From Ramlibacter sp. WS9 (GTDB lineage: Bacteria > Pseudomonadota > Gammaproteobacteria > Burkholderiales > Burkholderiaceae_C), in the NCBI RefSeq assembly GCF_003797765.1, contig NZ_RKMB01000012.1:62001-126000 (forward strand): 64,000 nucleotides of DNA, read 5' to 3'. The notes beneath the pieces are model-generated. The model was given only the letters and a program-made list of their open reading frames with translations, did not search any database and was not told the DNA's origin. Below are positions 42,438-52,132 of the stretch, piece by piece (the stretch's first letter is position 1; each line of letters starts with the position of its first letter). Made by a program: the position numbers and the translations under genes.

Positions 42438-43654
42438 CACACGACCTGGCCGAGCTTGAAGATGGGCAGGTACATGGAAACCACGATGCCGCCGATCAGA
42501 GTGCCCAAAAACACGATGATGATCGGCTCCATCAGGCTGGACAGGCCGGCGACGATATCGTCCACCTCGGCCTCGTAGAAGTCGGCGGCCTTGCCGAGCA
42601 TGTGGTCGAGCGACCCGGACTCCTCGCCGATCGCGCACATTTGCAGCACCATCGACGGAAATACGCTGGCATTGGTCATGGCGGTGGTCAGGCTGGTGCC
42701 GGTGGACACTTCCATCTGGATCTTCTCGGTGGCAGCCTGGTAGACGTAGTTGCCAGACGCGCCGCCCACCGAGTCCAGCGCTTCGACGAGCGGGACGCCG
42801 GCCGCAAACATCGTGGACAACGTGCGCGTCCAGCGCGCGATCACGGATTTGAAAACCAGGTCGCCGAACACGGGCAGCTTCAGCATGGCGCGATCCATGA
42901 AGATCTGGACCTTCTCGCTGCGCTTCCAGGCTTGCATGAAGAAGTAGAAGCCGCCGCCGATCCCGCCGAAGATCAACCACCAGAACTTCACGAAGATCTC
43001 GCTCAGGGCGATCACGAACAACGTGGGCGCGGGCAGATCCGCACCGAAGGAGCTGAACACTTCCTTGAACGCAGGGATCACGAAGATCATGATGACGGCA
43101 ACCACCACAAACGCCACGACCACCACCGAGATCGGGTACATCAGCGCCGACTTGATCTTTGACTTGATCGCCTCGGTCTTTTCCATGTAGATCGCCAGGC
43201 GGTCCAGCAGCGCTTCGAGAATACCGGCCGCTTCACCTGCTTCGACCAGATTGCAATAGAGGCTGTCAAAGTACAGCGGATATTTGCGGAACGCAGCCGA
43301 GAGCGACGTACCGGTTTCAACGTCGGTGCGCACGTCGTTGAGCAACTTCGTGACACTAGCGTTGGGGTTGCCGCGGCCCACGATGTCGAAGGCCTGCAAC
43401 AGGGGCACGCCGGCCTTCATCATCGTCGCCAGCTGGCGGGTAAAGATCGCGATGTCCTTAGGCTTGATCCTCTTGCCCGACCGCATGCGGCGCTTCTTGA
43501 CCTTCGTGGGCGTGACGCCTTGGCGGCGCAGCGCGGCGTTGACCTGGTTCTCACCCGCGGCGCGCGTTTCCCCGCGGACCTGCTTGCCGTTGCGGTCGCG
43601 GCCCTCCCATTCGTAGACGAATTCGGTGACTTTGGTTGCGGCTGCGGTTGCCAT
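42437..43654 (-). CDS. pilC: Type IV pilus inner-membrane platform protein PilC
   Basis: A 405-residue GspF-family protein on which the pilus is assembled. Two repeats of the GspF domain are visible (about residues 75-195 and 275-400), each with hydrophobic segments (YPISVVVVAFVVVAVIMIFVIPAF and the end PIIIVFLGTLIGGIVVSMYLPIF). The N-terminus has the PilC opening EFVYEWEGRDRNGK. It lies between pilB and pilD. Confidence 0.97.
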   Translation of the reverse strand: MATAAATKVTEFVYEWEGRDRNGKQVRGETRAAGENQVNAALRRQGVTPTKVKKRRMRSGKRIKPKDIAIFTRQLATMMKAGVPLLQAFDIVGRGNPNASVTKLLNDVRTDVETGTSLSAAFRKYPLYFDSLYCNLVEAGEAAGILEALLDRLAIYMEKTEAIKSKIKSALMYPISVVVVAFVVVAVIMIFVIPAFKEVFSSFGADLPAPTLFVIALSEIFVKFWWLIFGGIGGGFYFFMQAWKRSEKVQIFMDRAMLKLPVFGDLVFKSVIARWTRTLSTMFAAGVPLVEALDSVGGASGNYVYQAATEKIQMEVSTGTSLTTAMTNASVFPSMVLQMCAIGEESGSLDHMLGKAADFYEAEVDDIVAGLSSLMEPIIIVFLGTLIGGIVVSMYLPIFKLGQVV

Positions 43655-43679
43655 GGGCGTACTCCTCTAAACCCTGCCG

Positions 43680-45416
43680 TTATACATTGGTGCAGCCCAG
43701 CACCTCTTCGAGCGAGGTCACACCGAGCCTGACCTTGTAGAGACCAGACTGCCGCAGGCTCTTGACGCCATCCATTTCGGCTTGTTTGGCGATTTCCAGG
43801 GCGCTGCCGTCGGCCAGGATGATTCGCTGGATATCTTCGGTGATGGGCATGACCTGGTAGATGCCGACCCGTCCCTTGTAGCCGTTGTTGCACATCGAGC
43901 AGCCCACCGGACGGTAGGGCGTCCAGGTACCGTCGACGTCTTCCTCCTTGAAGCCCGCTTCGAGCAGCGTTTCGTGGGGGATGTCGGCGGGCGCCTTGCA
44001 ATTGACGCACAAGCGCCGCGCCAGCCGCTGGGCGGTGATGAGGATGACGCTGGATGCGATGTTGAACGGCTGGATGCCCATGTTGCGCATCCGCGTCAGC
44101 GTGGTGGGCGCATCATTTGTGTGGAGCGTCGACAGCACCAGGTGGCCCGTCTGGGCTGCCTTGATGGCGATGTCGGCGGTCTCCAGGTCGCGGATTTCGC
44201 CGACCATGATGACGTCCGGGTCCTGCCGCAGGAATGACTTGAGCGCGGTCGCGAAGGTCATTCCCGCCTTGTCGTTCATGTTGCACTGGTTCACGCCGGG
44301 CAGGTTGATTTCGGACGGGTCTTCAGCCGTCGAGATGTTCACGCCCGGCTTGTTCAGGATGTTCAGGCAGGTGTAGAGCGACACCGTTTTGCCCGAGCCG
44401 GTAGGCCCGGTGACCAGGACCATGCCGTAAGGCCGTGACACCGCGTCCAGCAAGCGGGCCTTCTCTTCGGGCTCGTAGCCCAACGCATCGACGCCCAGCT
44501 TGGCGCTCGACGGGTCCAGGATACGGATCACGATCTTCTCGCCGAAGAGCGTGGGCAGGGTGCTGACGCGAAAGTCGATCACCCGGTCGGGGCCGATCTT
44601 GAGCTTCATCTTGCCGTCCTGCGGCACCCGCTTCTCCGAGATGTCCATGCGCGAGATCACCTTGATCCGCGACGCCAGCTTGTCCTTGATGGCGATCGGG
44701 GGCGACGCGATCTCGCGCAATTCCCCGTCGACGCGGAAGCGCACCCGGTAGTTGAATTCGTAAGGCTCGAAGTGCAGGTCCGACGCCCGCATGCTGAACG
44801 CGTCCAGCAGCATCTTGTGCAGGAACTTGACGACCGGGGCGTCCTCGACTTCCGAGGTGACGGTGTCGGCGTCCTCCTGGACGCCCGTGTCCATCGTGGA
44901 CTCGTCGAATTCGAAGTCGTCGCCGATGATGCTGTCCATCGCCTCGGAGGCGGTGGCCGAACTCGCCTCGACCATCTTGATCAGCTTGTCGTATTCGGCA
45001 ATGATCCAGTCCACCCCCATCTGGGTGGCGAACTTGATTTTTTCGGCGGCCTGCTGGTCCGACGGATCGGCGGTGGCGACGATCAGGCGGTTGTTGCGCT
45101 TGCTCAGCACCACCACGCGAAAGGCCTGGCAGATCTTGATGTCCAGCAGGTTCTTGGGCAGCCGCGGCAGATCGATGGCGTCGAGGTCGAGCAGCGGCGC
45201 ACCGAACGCGGTGGACATCGTGTGGGCCAGGTCGGAGGCCGAGACGGCGCCCGACCCCGTCAGTTCCGCGATGAAGCTGTTGCGACTGGCCTGTGCCTTG
45301 CGGGAAATGTCCTCCGCCGACTTCTGTCCCAGCTTGCCGGCTGAAATCAGTGCGCGCGCCAAACCCGGCAACGCCATGGGCGAGGCTTCGGTTACTGAAG
45401 GGTCGACTGCGGCCAT
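43680..45416 (-). CDS. pilB: Type IV pilus extension ATPase PilB
   Basis: A 578-residue GspE-type ATPase that powers pilus extension. Seen: an MshEN N-terminal domain (about 15-160), RASDLHFEPYE, Walker A VTGPTGSGKTVSLY near residue 330, the Asp box VNISTAEDPSEINLPG, Walker B DPDVIMVGEIRD, the His box TGHLVLSTLHTNDA, and the tetra-Cys zinc site (CVNC and CSMC). The start at the Met of MAAVDPS is chosen by family; no strong ribosome site is seen, and the frame is open upstream to 45512. Confidence 0.96.
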   Translation of the reverse strand: MAAVDPSVTEASPMALPGLARALISAGKLGQKSAEDISRKAQASRNSFIAELTGSGAVSASDLAHTMSTAFGAPLLDLDAIDLPRLPKNLLDIKICQAFRVVVLSKRNNRLIVATADPSDQQAAEKIKFATQMGVDWIIAEYDKLIKMVEASSATASEAMDSIIGDDFEFDESTMDTGVQEDADTVTSEVEDAPVVKFLHKMLLDAFSMRASDLHFEPYEFNYRVRFRVDGELREIASPPIAIKDKLASRIKVISRMDISEKRVPQDGKMKLKIGPDRVIDFRVSTLPTLFGEKIVIRILDPSSAKLGVDALGYEPEEKARLLDAVSRPYGMVLVTGPTGSGKTVSLYTCLNILNKPGVNISTAEDPSEINLPGVNQCNMNDKAGMTFATALKSFLRQDPDVIMVGEIRDLETADIAIKAAQTGHLVLSTLHTNDAPTTLTRMRNMGIQPFNIASSVILITAQRLARRLCVNCKAPADIPHETLLEAGFKEEDVDGTWTPYRPVGCSMCNNGYKGRVGIYQVMPITEDIQRIILADGSALEIAKQAEMDGVKSLRQSGLYKVRLGVTSLEEVLGCTNV

Positions 45417-45560
45417 GGGCGTCTGTACGTGTGGATACGGATGCCTACGTTTGTAAACCTCCGCGCCGATCATCGCCGATTGGACTTGTCCTGTAAATGA
45501 TGGAAGCGCCAATGGGGGCGCGGTAGTTGGCAGGATGAGACGGAGTGCCCAAACGCCTTG

Positions 45561-47033
45561 TTACGAGCGTTGGTGCAGCGTCGAAAATGCGAGCGGCAAC
45601 GACATGAGGATTCGAGGTCCGTCGATATGGGGGGGTACCGAGTCGGACGCCGAGCTGGCCAGCTTGAACCGAGGGTAATACCCGGCAATGTTGCACAACT
45701 CGATGTCGATACCGCCAAGGTTCGTGAAGTCGCATCGGGTGCTTTTTGTTCCGGCGATGAACCGCCGGGTCCGTTCCTTGAACCGCGACCGACGCTCCAG
45801 TTCTGCGAGGCGCGATTCGAAATCGCTCCCGGCCCTCCCGTTCACTGCGCAGAACCAATGGGACAGGGTTTCGATGACCGGCCCCGCCGCATCCCGGGTC
45901 AAAAAACGGGGCAACCCGTCCCACCGCATCCGAGCGAGGAATTCGCGCTGCGCAAGCGCAAGTTCGAGCGAAGCGCCATCGGCGATATCGTGGGGGCGGC
46001 CCGCCAGCACCGCCAGCAACGTTTCGGGGCGGTTGACGGTGGAACGGGACGGCGCTTGCGGAATCTCGCGTTGCCGAATCCGGTTCGCCGCCGTCTCGAC
46101 ATCGCAGAAATTCAGGCAATACGGCGGCGCGTGCGTTCTCAAGGCAATCGGGTGCGCTGGCATCCACCGTGAAGAACACGACGAAGACTTCGTCGCCGGC
46201 CTCTTGCACCAGCTGTCCGATCGAGCTGTCGATCGCCTGATGCACGGCCAGCAAAGGATCCTCGTCACCCTGGCGCAGGACGCCAAGGGGATGTGCCTGA
46301 CTCAGGTGCCACATCAGGTGGCCGGCCGTGTGGGCCTCGGAGTACTGCACGATGAACAGGTCCCAATCTTCGCTTTGCATCAGTTGCCGGCAAGCGGCAA
46401 TGCGCCGCTCGACCGAACGCACCTGGGTTTCGGCATACGCCTGCATCACTTCCGGCCGGTACAGGCTGGGGACGGCATAGGACACTCCTTGCCTTTGGGA
46501 CATGTCATTGACCGTGGCCAAGGCGTCGGACATCTTGGGATCGGGCCCGAACCGGTCCAGCAGCTGCTCCATCAGCCCGGGTGGGTCCGATTGGGGAAAG
46601 GCTTCGTTGAGTTCGCTGGCAAACCCCACGACCTGCAGGCCGTCGACGCCTGGCACGATGGGCGCCGTCAGGTCGAACGCGACCACACGGCGCTGTCCGG
46701 CAAGCGCGTAGAACACCGGCGCGGAGAGCCAGTCGAAGATCGAGGCCTCGTCGAATGCATAGGTCGCAGGATTCCAATAATCCAGCCAGTGATCCCAGCG
46801 GTCACGCCTTCGGCCCGCGAGGATGGGTATCCAGCAGTGCTCATTGCTGTCTCGCTTGACCGAGGAGATGGTGACGCCCGACGCCCGACGCCCGCTGCTG
46901 CAGCTTCTGGAGTTGTGGCAGCTTTCCCTCGGCGATCCATCGCAGCAGCAACTCGTGTTGGGGGGGCGTCCAGGGCCACCGCCAGCACCTTCCGGCGGTC
47001 CTGCTGGAACAAACGGCGGGTCACGGGTTCCAT
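45561..47033 (-). pseudogene. Alkaline-phosphatase-superfamily (phosphodiesterase-like) gene broken by three frameshifts
   Basis: The reading starts at a Met at 47033 (EPVTRRLFQQDRRKVLAVALDAP), then must change frame three times to stay meaningful. The first break is a run of seven C (minus strand; 46960-46966): dropping one C gives DAPQHELLLRWIAEGKLPQLQ. The second is a 7-bp unit present three times (46873-46893): removing one copy restores SGVTISSVKRDSNEHCWIPILAG. The third is near 46100, where the frame moves from AAVLPEFL to DVETAANRIRQRE. The three shifts sum to one full codon. The long middle part (APVFYALAGQRRVVAFDL, SEAHTAGHLMWHLS) matches predicted AlkP-type phosphohydrolases. It lies 27 bases behind the ATP-grasp gene and was probably cotranscribed with it. 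Sequencing errors cannot be excluded, but a 7-bp tandem unit argues for a real mutation. Confidence 0.75.
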
Positions 47034-47060
47034 GGGCGGGCCAATTTTCGCAGCTCCACG

Positions 47061-48887
47061 TCAGCGCGAACGCAAGGATTGCGGCGCAGACGTGATGGCG
47101 CGGGCGGCTCCGCCCTTGAGCATGGCTTGGCTGTGGGCCAAGGCGAGCTTGTCCGCGTGGGACGCCGCGTCCTCTCCGGCGATCATCACGCTGTCAAAGC
47201 GATCCGCCGGGAGCCCATGGCGAAGAATGTCCTCGACGGTCATGACGCACAGGGCGCCGGTGATCGCTTTGTCAAGCAGCGCAATCCGGGCCGCATGGAA
47301 GGAGTTTTCCGCATCACCCACTCTTGCGCCGTCCACCCACACACCTTGGGCTGCGGCCAAGCCGTTGCAGTTGCGCTCCTGCATGAACGCCTGCAACTGC
47401 TGCGCGTCAGGGCAGTCAAGGCCGGTGGCGCAGAGCAGCAGGTGAACAGGCACGCGGCCATCGCCGTTCAACAATTCTTTCAACGTCTGCCCGTAGACCT
47501 CGGGCGCCAATGCGTAGCCGACTTGCGGCTTGGAGTTCAGCTCGATGATCACCGCGCCCGTCTCAAGCCATGACTTTGAAATGTCCGGTATCAAGAAATC
47601 CACACCGCAGAGGTCGAGCAACGCTGCCCGGACCGACCGGACGGCAAGTGCGATGTTGTCGGGATGGGCTTGTGCGACCGGTATCAGCGTCTGGATACCG
47701 CCAGCAGAGATGTTGTTCTTGCGCCGTAGCGCGACAAAGCAGCCGGCGCCCGGAACGTGGTCCGGCGACAAACCGCACTCCGAAAGCAACCCGAGCGCTT
47801 CGTCATCGAGATGCAGCAATGGCTTGCCGTGCTGGCGGAAATAATTTCTGAAGCGAGGTGTTTCCTGGCTCGAAGCCACGAGTTCAGCGACTGTGTGCAC
47901 GCTGTCGCCTGTCACCCCGCCGGCACTGCGGCGCAGAATTTTCACCACGCGGTTCTTCAGGACCGTCAGCCGGTAGTCTTCACCATCGTGATGCTTCTCC
48001 ACGAGGATGGTCCTCGAGTGCTCGAGAGCGGCCCGGTAGGCAGTCACCAAGGCTGCGTCATCACGCAATCCCGCAGATACGCCCCGCCCCTGTTCCTGGT
48101 CGTCGGGCTTGATCACGACGGGGTAACCAAGGGTCTGTGCAAGTTCCAGCGCGTGGCGCTCGTCGTGAGCGACCGAGTGGCGAGGCACCGGCACGCCGGA
48201 CAGGCGCAACACATGGGCGGTCTTGCGCTTGCTCGCGGCGATATGCACACCCAGCGCGGAGGTCTGGTCGGTCTGCGTGCTGTTGAGCCAGCGCGAGTTC
48301 GCGCCATAGCCGAAACAGTAGGTGTCGCCGAAAAGCGCCCGGGCCGGAATGTCCAGGTCGTGCGAAGCGCGTAGCAGATGGAAGTTGTTGATGCCGCCGA
48401 GGGCGTGTACACGCAGGCTTTTGACCAACCCCTCGAAGTCGCGCATGGCCCTGGCGGCGTGGGCCTTGGGGTCCCGCATGTTCAGCAGGTCGTTGAGGGT
48501 CTTGACGATCCAGTCCATCGCTTGCTGGGTGGCCTGGGGGGAGTGATAGGGCACTGCCACCATGAACTGGCTGATACCTGCAACACGACGCGCGGAGACA
48601 ATGCGAGAGTTGCCGAAGACCGGGATCTTTTGTTGGCGTTGTGCCACCGTATGCCAATGCAGCAGGCGGTGGACCATCGATTCCGCCGTACTGGAAGTCT
48701 CTTGCGGAAGCGCGATCTCTTCGTCGAAGAGCGGACGCATGACCTCGTCCAGCGCCGAGAAGCTGTAGTCTTGGGGAAGGACAACGTCGATGCCGCCCTG
48801 CGCCGTAGGCTCCCTCAGCCCATAGGCAACACCCTGAAGGGCACGCCATTCGGGATGAAGACGGATGCTGCTGGGATTTGGGGTCAC
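47061..48887 (-). CDS. Cyanophycin-synthetase-like ATP-grasp ligase without a Mur-ligase domain
   Basis: About 608 residues. The N-terminal 190 residues are alpha/beta with no motif I know. A middle ATP-grasp domain (about 225-470) shows GVPVPRHSVAHDERHALELAQTLGYPVVIKPDDQEQGRGVS-type sequence as in CphA, the ILVEKHHDGEDYRLTVLKNRVV strand, and a late metal site with IIELNSKPQVGYALAPEV. CphA's C-terminal Mur-ligase half is absent; instead about 110 residues of another domain follow. ATP-grasp ligases join a carboxylate to an amine, so a peptide-like product is possible. The start is uncertain: GTG at 48887 or TTG at 48902. Both lie within 25 bases of the CCA end of tRNA-Pro on the same strand. 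Confidence 0.75.
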   Translation of the reverse strand: MTPNPSSIRLHPEWRALQGVAYGLREPTAQGGIDVVLPQDYSFSALDEVMRPLFDEEIALPQETSSTAESMVHRLLHWHTVAQRQQKIPVFGNSRIVSARRVAGISQFMVAVPYHSPQATQQAMDWIVKTLNDLLNMRDPKAHAARAMRDFEGLVKSLRVHALGGINNFHLLRASHDLDIPARALFGDTYCFGYGANSRWLNSTQTDQTSALGVHIAASKRKTAHVLRLSGVPVPRHSVAHDERHALELAQTLGYPVVIKPDDQEQGRGVSAGLRDDAALVTAYRAALEHSRTILVEKHHDGEDYRLTVLKNRVVKILRRSAGGVTGDSVHTVAELVASSQETPRFRNYFRQHGKPLLHLDDEALGLLSECGLSPDHVPGAGCFVALRRKNNISAGGIQTLIPVAQAHPDNIALAVRSVRAALLDLCGVDFLIPDISKSWLETGAVIIELNSKPQVGYALAPEVYGQTLKELLNGDGRVPVHLLLCATGLDCPDAQQLQAFMQERNCNGLAAAQGVWVDGARVGDAENSFHAARIALLDKAITGALCVMTVEDILRHGLPADRFDSVMIAGEDAASHADKLALAHSQAMLKGGAARAITSAPQSLRSR

Positions 48888-48908
48888 GGCGCGCCGTCGC
48901 AATAAGTC

Positions 48909-48985
48909 TGGTCGGGGTGAGAGGATTCGAACCTCCGGCCTCTACGTCCCGAACGTAGCGCTCTACCAGGCTAAGCTACACCCCG
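48909..48985 (-). tRNA. tRNA-Pro (anticodon CGG), CCA encoded
   Basis: Reading the minus strand from 48985, a 7-bp acceptor stem CGGGGTG/CACCCCG closes the cloverleaf. The D arm has AGCCTGGTAGAGC. The anticodon stem CTACG/CGTAG holds the loop TTCGGGA with anticodon CGG. The T arm has GGTTCGAATCC. Discriminator A at 48912 and CCA at 48911-48909 are encoded. The length of 77 bases is standard. A protein gene begins a few bases downstream on the same strand. Confidence 0.96.
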
Positions 48986-49130
48986 TCTGCCTGTTCGCCG
49001 CATTGCCCTCGATAGGATGGCAGCGCCGCAGCAGTAAGCCGCTGATTGTAGCAAAACCAAAGCGGCCCACATGTGCCGGCAAGCGCCTTTCCGGCGCCGC
49101 CGAGCAGGTCGGCCCGACTAACATCGGTGC

Positions 49131-49940
49131 ATGCTCGCCGCACGCCCCCCGGATCAAGCCGCCATTGAATCTGTCCTGGGCGCCGCCAGCCACGACGACA
49201 TCTACCTGTCCCCGCATTCCGACGACATCTGTTTTTCGTTGGGCTGTCTGGCGAGGCAACGGCATGCAGGGTCGCTGATCACCGTTTTCCCCATCAGCTT
49301 TTACCGGGCCGACCAGACTTCGATCAATGCGGGCCAGATGCTCGCGACAACGCGGCGGAGGCTGGCGGAAGATGCCGCGTTTGCGCAGGCATGTGGCCTC
49401 GGCGCCAACGTGTTGGACTATCCGGACGCGCTGGCCCGGGGCCAGGGGCCTTTCGACTCGGCGCAGTACGCGGGCGCATCGCAGTTGATCCAGGGCAAAT
49501 TGATCGCCGCCCTGATGGGGCCGACCGTCGGCCGGCGTCCGACCTCCCGGCCCTGGCTCTTTTGTCCAGCGGGCATAGGAGCGCACGTGGATCATCTGGC
49601 GGTGCTCAACATCGTTATCAGGGGGCTGCGCCAACTCAGGACACACTACCGCGTGGCCTTCTACGAGGACCTGCACTACGCGGCCAACAACGTCCGCCGG
49701 GAGCGCGGCCTGGAGGTCCTGCGGCAGTGGCTCGGTGGACGCGAACTGCAGCGTTGGTCACTCATTCTCGATCGCCGGCACCAGCAGGAGGCCAAGCTGC
49801 AACTGGTCGGCCTGTACTCCAGCCAGCTGACGCCGGCCATCCGTTCGATTCGAGCCTATACGCCCGCCGTGCCGGGGCCTGCCGTGCCCCACGAGGCGTT
49901 GTGGATGTTTCAGGAAGACATGCACCAGCTACCAGGGTAG
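49131..49940 (+). CDS. PIG-L family deacetylase
   Basis: A 269-residue LmbE/PIG-L-type zinc deacetylase. Seen: the metal motif LSPHSDDICFSLG near residue 25 (family AHPDDE, here SPHSDD) and the late metal His in AGIGAHVDHLAVLNIV near 155. Members remove acetyl from N-acetylglucosamine-like sugars, in sugar conjugate or surface glycan pathways. The middle is divergent. Its 3' end overlaps the convergent glycosyltransferase-like gene by 31 bases. Confidence 0.82.
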   Translation: MLAARPPDQAAIESVLGAASHDDIYLSPHSDDICFSLGCLARQRHAGSLITVFPISFYRADQTSINAGQMLATTRRRLAEDAAFAQACGLGANVLDYPDALARGQGPFDSAQYAGASQLIQGKLIAALMGPTVGRRPTSRPWLFCPAGIGAHVDHLAVLNIVIRGLRQLRTHYRVAFYEDLHYAANNVRRERGLEVLRQWLGGRELQRWSLILDRRHQQEAKLQLVGLYSSQLTPAIRSIRAYTPAVPGPAVPHEALWMFQEDMHQLPG

Positions 49941-50662
49941 TGCTTCATCGCAGCCCGCAGCAGTTGGGTTTCTGCCAGGTCGTCCACCAGGCAGCGGCGG
50001 TAAAGGGAATCCGGCTGATTCTCTGCGATCGGCTCCAGCAGGCCGGAAGGGCGCCTGATGCAGATGCGTTGGGTCTTCTGCCGAACGGCGTCGATCATGA
50101 GTTGCAGATCCGCCATGTTCGGGTTCAGCCATCCGTCAGGCTCGATTCGGATGGCACTGCTGTGAAAGGCGATGGTCCCCGTTCCCAGTTCGTCCACGAC
50201 GACGTCGAAACTGAGGGCCTTGCTGAAGTGAAGCAATTGACGGTCTTTGACATAGGACGCGATGGGCACTTTGTAAACTGCGCCGTGCATGCCGACAACG
50301 GGGCGGTAATCGTGCCGGTGCAGCGCGGCTGCGAGGTGATCCACGTACCCGTCACCATAGATGATGTCGTCGTCGAAACAGAAGTACAGGCATGGCCCAG
50401 GCTGCAGACTCAATCCATGGAACTTGCCCGCGGTGGCCAGGCTGCTGGCCGGATTTTCTGGCAGCAACGCCACAACCTTGGGCATGGCTGAAAGCTCCTG
50501 CGGAACTTCCTCGTATTTGTCGAGATAGAGGTAGAGCGTGTCCACCTGCGCGACGATGTAGGGAAGCGCGATGCGCAGGCTTTCAAGGCGGCTGGGCATG
50601 GTTGCCATGCCGCCGATGCGCGGCAGCAGCTTGGCCGGAAGCTTCAGCTCGCTGTCGCGCAC
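49910..50662 (-). CDS. Glycosyltransferase-like protein (GT-A type)
   Basis: About 250 residues. Seen: a strand pattern [21 protein letters not shown]...[17 protein letters not shown] typical of GT-A nucleotide-sugar folds, and a metal-binding triple-Asp [17 protein letters not shown] near residue 97. A later [12 protein letters not shown] and [13 protein letters not shown] may be the acceptor side. The sugar and acceptor are unknown. The GTG at 50662 starts nine bases after the ispB stop, so it is read through from ispB; an internal Met (MATMPSR) is an alternative. Together with the PIG-L gene it suggests a glycan-modifying pair. Confidence 0.72.
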   Translation of the reverse strand: MRDSELKLPAKLLPRIGGMATMPSRLESLRIALPYIVAQVDTLYLYLDKYEEVPQELSAMPKVVALLPENPASSLATAGKFHGLSLQPGPCLYFCFDDDIIYGDGYVDHLAAALHRHDYRPVVGMHGAVYKVPIASYVKDRQLLHFSKALSFDVVVDELGTGTIAFHSSAIRIEPDGWLNPNMADLQLMIDAVRQKTQRICIRRPSGLLEPIAENQPDSLYRRCLVDDLAETQLLRAAMKHYPGSWCMSS

Positions 50663-50671
50663 GAGGGCGCC

Positions 50672-51655
50672 TCAGTTGCGGCGCTGAAGGAGTTGAGCGG
50701 CCAACTGCAGCAAGCCCTGGCTATAACCATTCTGCGGCAGTTGACCCGCGGCGGCCACGGCGCGGCGCGCTTCGGCTGCCGCTGCCTCGCGCGTCACCTC
50801 CAGAGCGCCCGTTTCGCGCACGATGGCCACGATGCGGTCAAGTTCGGCAACACCGCCGGTTTCGATGGCGTGGCGGATCAAGCCGCGCTGCTCAGGCGTG
50901 CCCCGCTGCATGGCCGCGATGAGCGGCAGCGTGGCCTTGCCTTCGCGCAGGTCATCTCCCAGGTTCTTGCCCATCTCGCCCGCATCGCCGTCATAGTCGA
51001 GCACGTCGTCGATGACCTGGAAAGCCGTCCCGAGCGCCTGGCCATAGTTCGCGCAGGCTTCCTCCACTTCCGGGCTGGCATGGGCCAGCACCGCGCCCAG
51101 GCGGGCGCTGGCTTCGAACAGCTTGGCGGTCTTGGAGCGGATCACCCGCAGGTAAGCTGCTTCGTCCAGCGAGGCGTCGTGCATGTTCATCAGCTGCAGC
51201 ACTTCGCCTTCGGCGATCACGTTGGTGGCGTCGGCCAGGATTTCCATGATGCGCATCTGGCCCGCGTCCAGCATCATCTGGAAGGCCCGCGAATAGAGAA
51301 AATCGCCCACCAGCACACTGGCCGGATTGCCGAAGCTTTCGTTGGCGGTGGCCCGCCCGCGGCGCAACGTGGATTCGTCCACCACATCGTCGTGCAAAAG
51401 CGTGGCCGTGTGGATGAACTCCACGACCGCGGCGAGATTGAAGCGCTGCGGCCCGGTGTAGCCCAGTGCGCCGCAGACGAGCAGCAGCAAAGCCGGGCGC
51501 AAGCGCTTGCCGCCGGCCGAGATGATGTAGCGCGACACCTGCCCCACCAGCGGCACGGCCGAATCGAGCCGGCGGGCGATGACGCCATCGACATCGTTCA
51601 TGTCGTCCGCGATGAGGGAAAGGACCGAGGCGGTGCTGGAGGAGGAGGCAGTCAA
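50672..51655 (-). CDS. ispB: Octaprenyl diphosphate synthase
   Basis: A 327-residue trans-prenyltransferase that makes the ubiquinone side chain. Seen: first Asp-rich motif [15 protein letters not shown] near residue 85, second Asp motif [13 protein letters not shown] near 212, [12 protein letters not shown] and a basic [19 protein letters not shown] use the TTG at 51655, which gives a family-like N-terminus; an internal ATG at codon 19 is possible. It is transcribed divergently from rplU, with a shared promoter region of about 150 bases. Confidence 0.94.
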   Translation of the reverse strand: MTASSSSTASVLSLIADDMNDVDGVIARRLDSAVPLVGQVSRYIISAGGKRLRPALLLLVCGALGYTGPQRFNLAAVVEFIHTATLLHDDVVDESTLRRGRATANESFGNPASVLVGDFLYSRAFQMMLDAGQMRIMEILADATNVIAEGEVLQLMNMHDASLDEAAYLRVIRSKTAKLFEASARLGAVLAHASPEVEEACANYGQALGTAFQVIDDVLDYDGDAGEMGKNLGDDLREGKATLPLIAAMQRGTPEQRGLIRHAIETGGVAELDRIVAIVRETGALEVTREAAAAEARRAVAAAGQLPQNGYSQGLLQLAAQLLQRRN

Positions 51656-51728
51656 GGGCGGGCGGGCTTCAGGGTTTGGCCGATTATAGGAAGCAGGTAC
51701 TCGTCGCTTGTGGTGCCCGGGTCAGCCG

Positions 51729-51757
51729 TTGTGAGTGACTGCAAACTATGCTATAGT
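51729..51757 (+). promoter_or_regulatory. Predicted sigma-70 promoter of rplU-rpmA
   Basis: TTGTGA at 51729-51734 and TATAGT at 51752-51757 with an ideal 17-base spacer. The leader of about 45 bases before the rplU ATG contains TTTTTAGAGG as ribosome site. This is the best promoter match in the window and fits a ribosomal protein operon. Confidence 0.7.
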
Positions 51758-51808
51758 CATGGGCTCTGCGGAAATCCGTCCGCGGAGACTCACTTTTTAG
51801 AGGTCAAC

Positions 51809-52120
51809 ATGTACGCGGTCATAAAAACCGGCGGCAAGCAGTATCGCGTTGCTTCCGGCGAAAAAATTAAAGTAGAACAGATTGCTGCGGACGTAGGCCA
51901 GGAAATCGTGATCGACCAGGTTTTGGCAGTCGGAAACGGCAGCGAGATCAAGGTCGGCACACCCCTGGTGTCCGGCGCAACTGTGGTTGCCACTGTGGTG
52001 GCTCACGGCAAGCACGACAAGGTTCGCATCTTCAAGATGCGCCGTCGCAAGCACTATCAGAAGCGCCAAGGGCATCGCCAGCAGTTCACCGAACTGCAAA
52101 TCGGCGCGATCGCAGGCTAA
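51809..52120 (+). CDS. rplU: 50S ribosomal protein L21
   Basis: A 103-residue L21. Seen: [20 protein letters not shown] at the start and [24 protein letters not shown] at the C-terminus, both diagnostic. It leads rplU-rpmA-obg-proB. The gap to rpmA is 12 bases with a GGAG site. Confidence 0.98.
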   Translation: MYAVIKTGGKQYRVASGEKIKVEQIAADVGQEIVIDQVLAVGNGSEIKVGTPLVSGATVVATVVAHGKHDKVRIFKMRRRKHYQKRQGHRQQFTELQIGAIAG

Positions 52121-52132
52121 GGAGCACTAGTC

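Noticed and set aside
45606-45615. Ten-base match (GAGGATTCGA) to the T-arm of tRNA-Pro near the far end of the accessory block, a possible att duplicate.
   Set aside because: Ten bases is too short in this composition, it lies inside the broken AlkP gene's 3' part, and no integrase gene is present.
47061-48887. Calling the ATP-grasp gene cyanophycin synthetase (cphA).
   Set aside because: CphA has a C-terminal Mur-ligase half with its own ATP loop; this protein ends after about 110 residues of a different domain.
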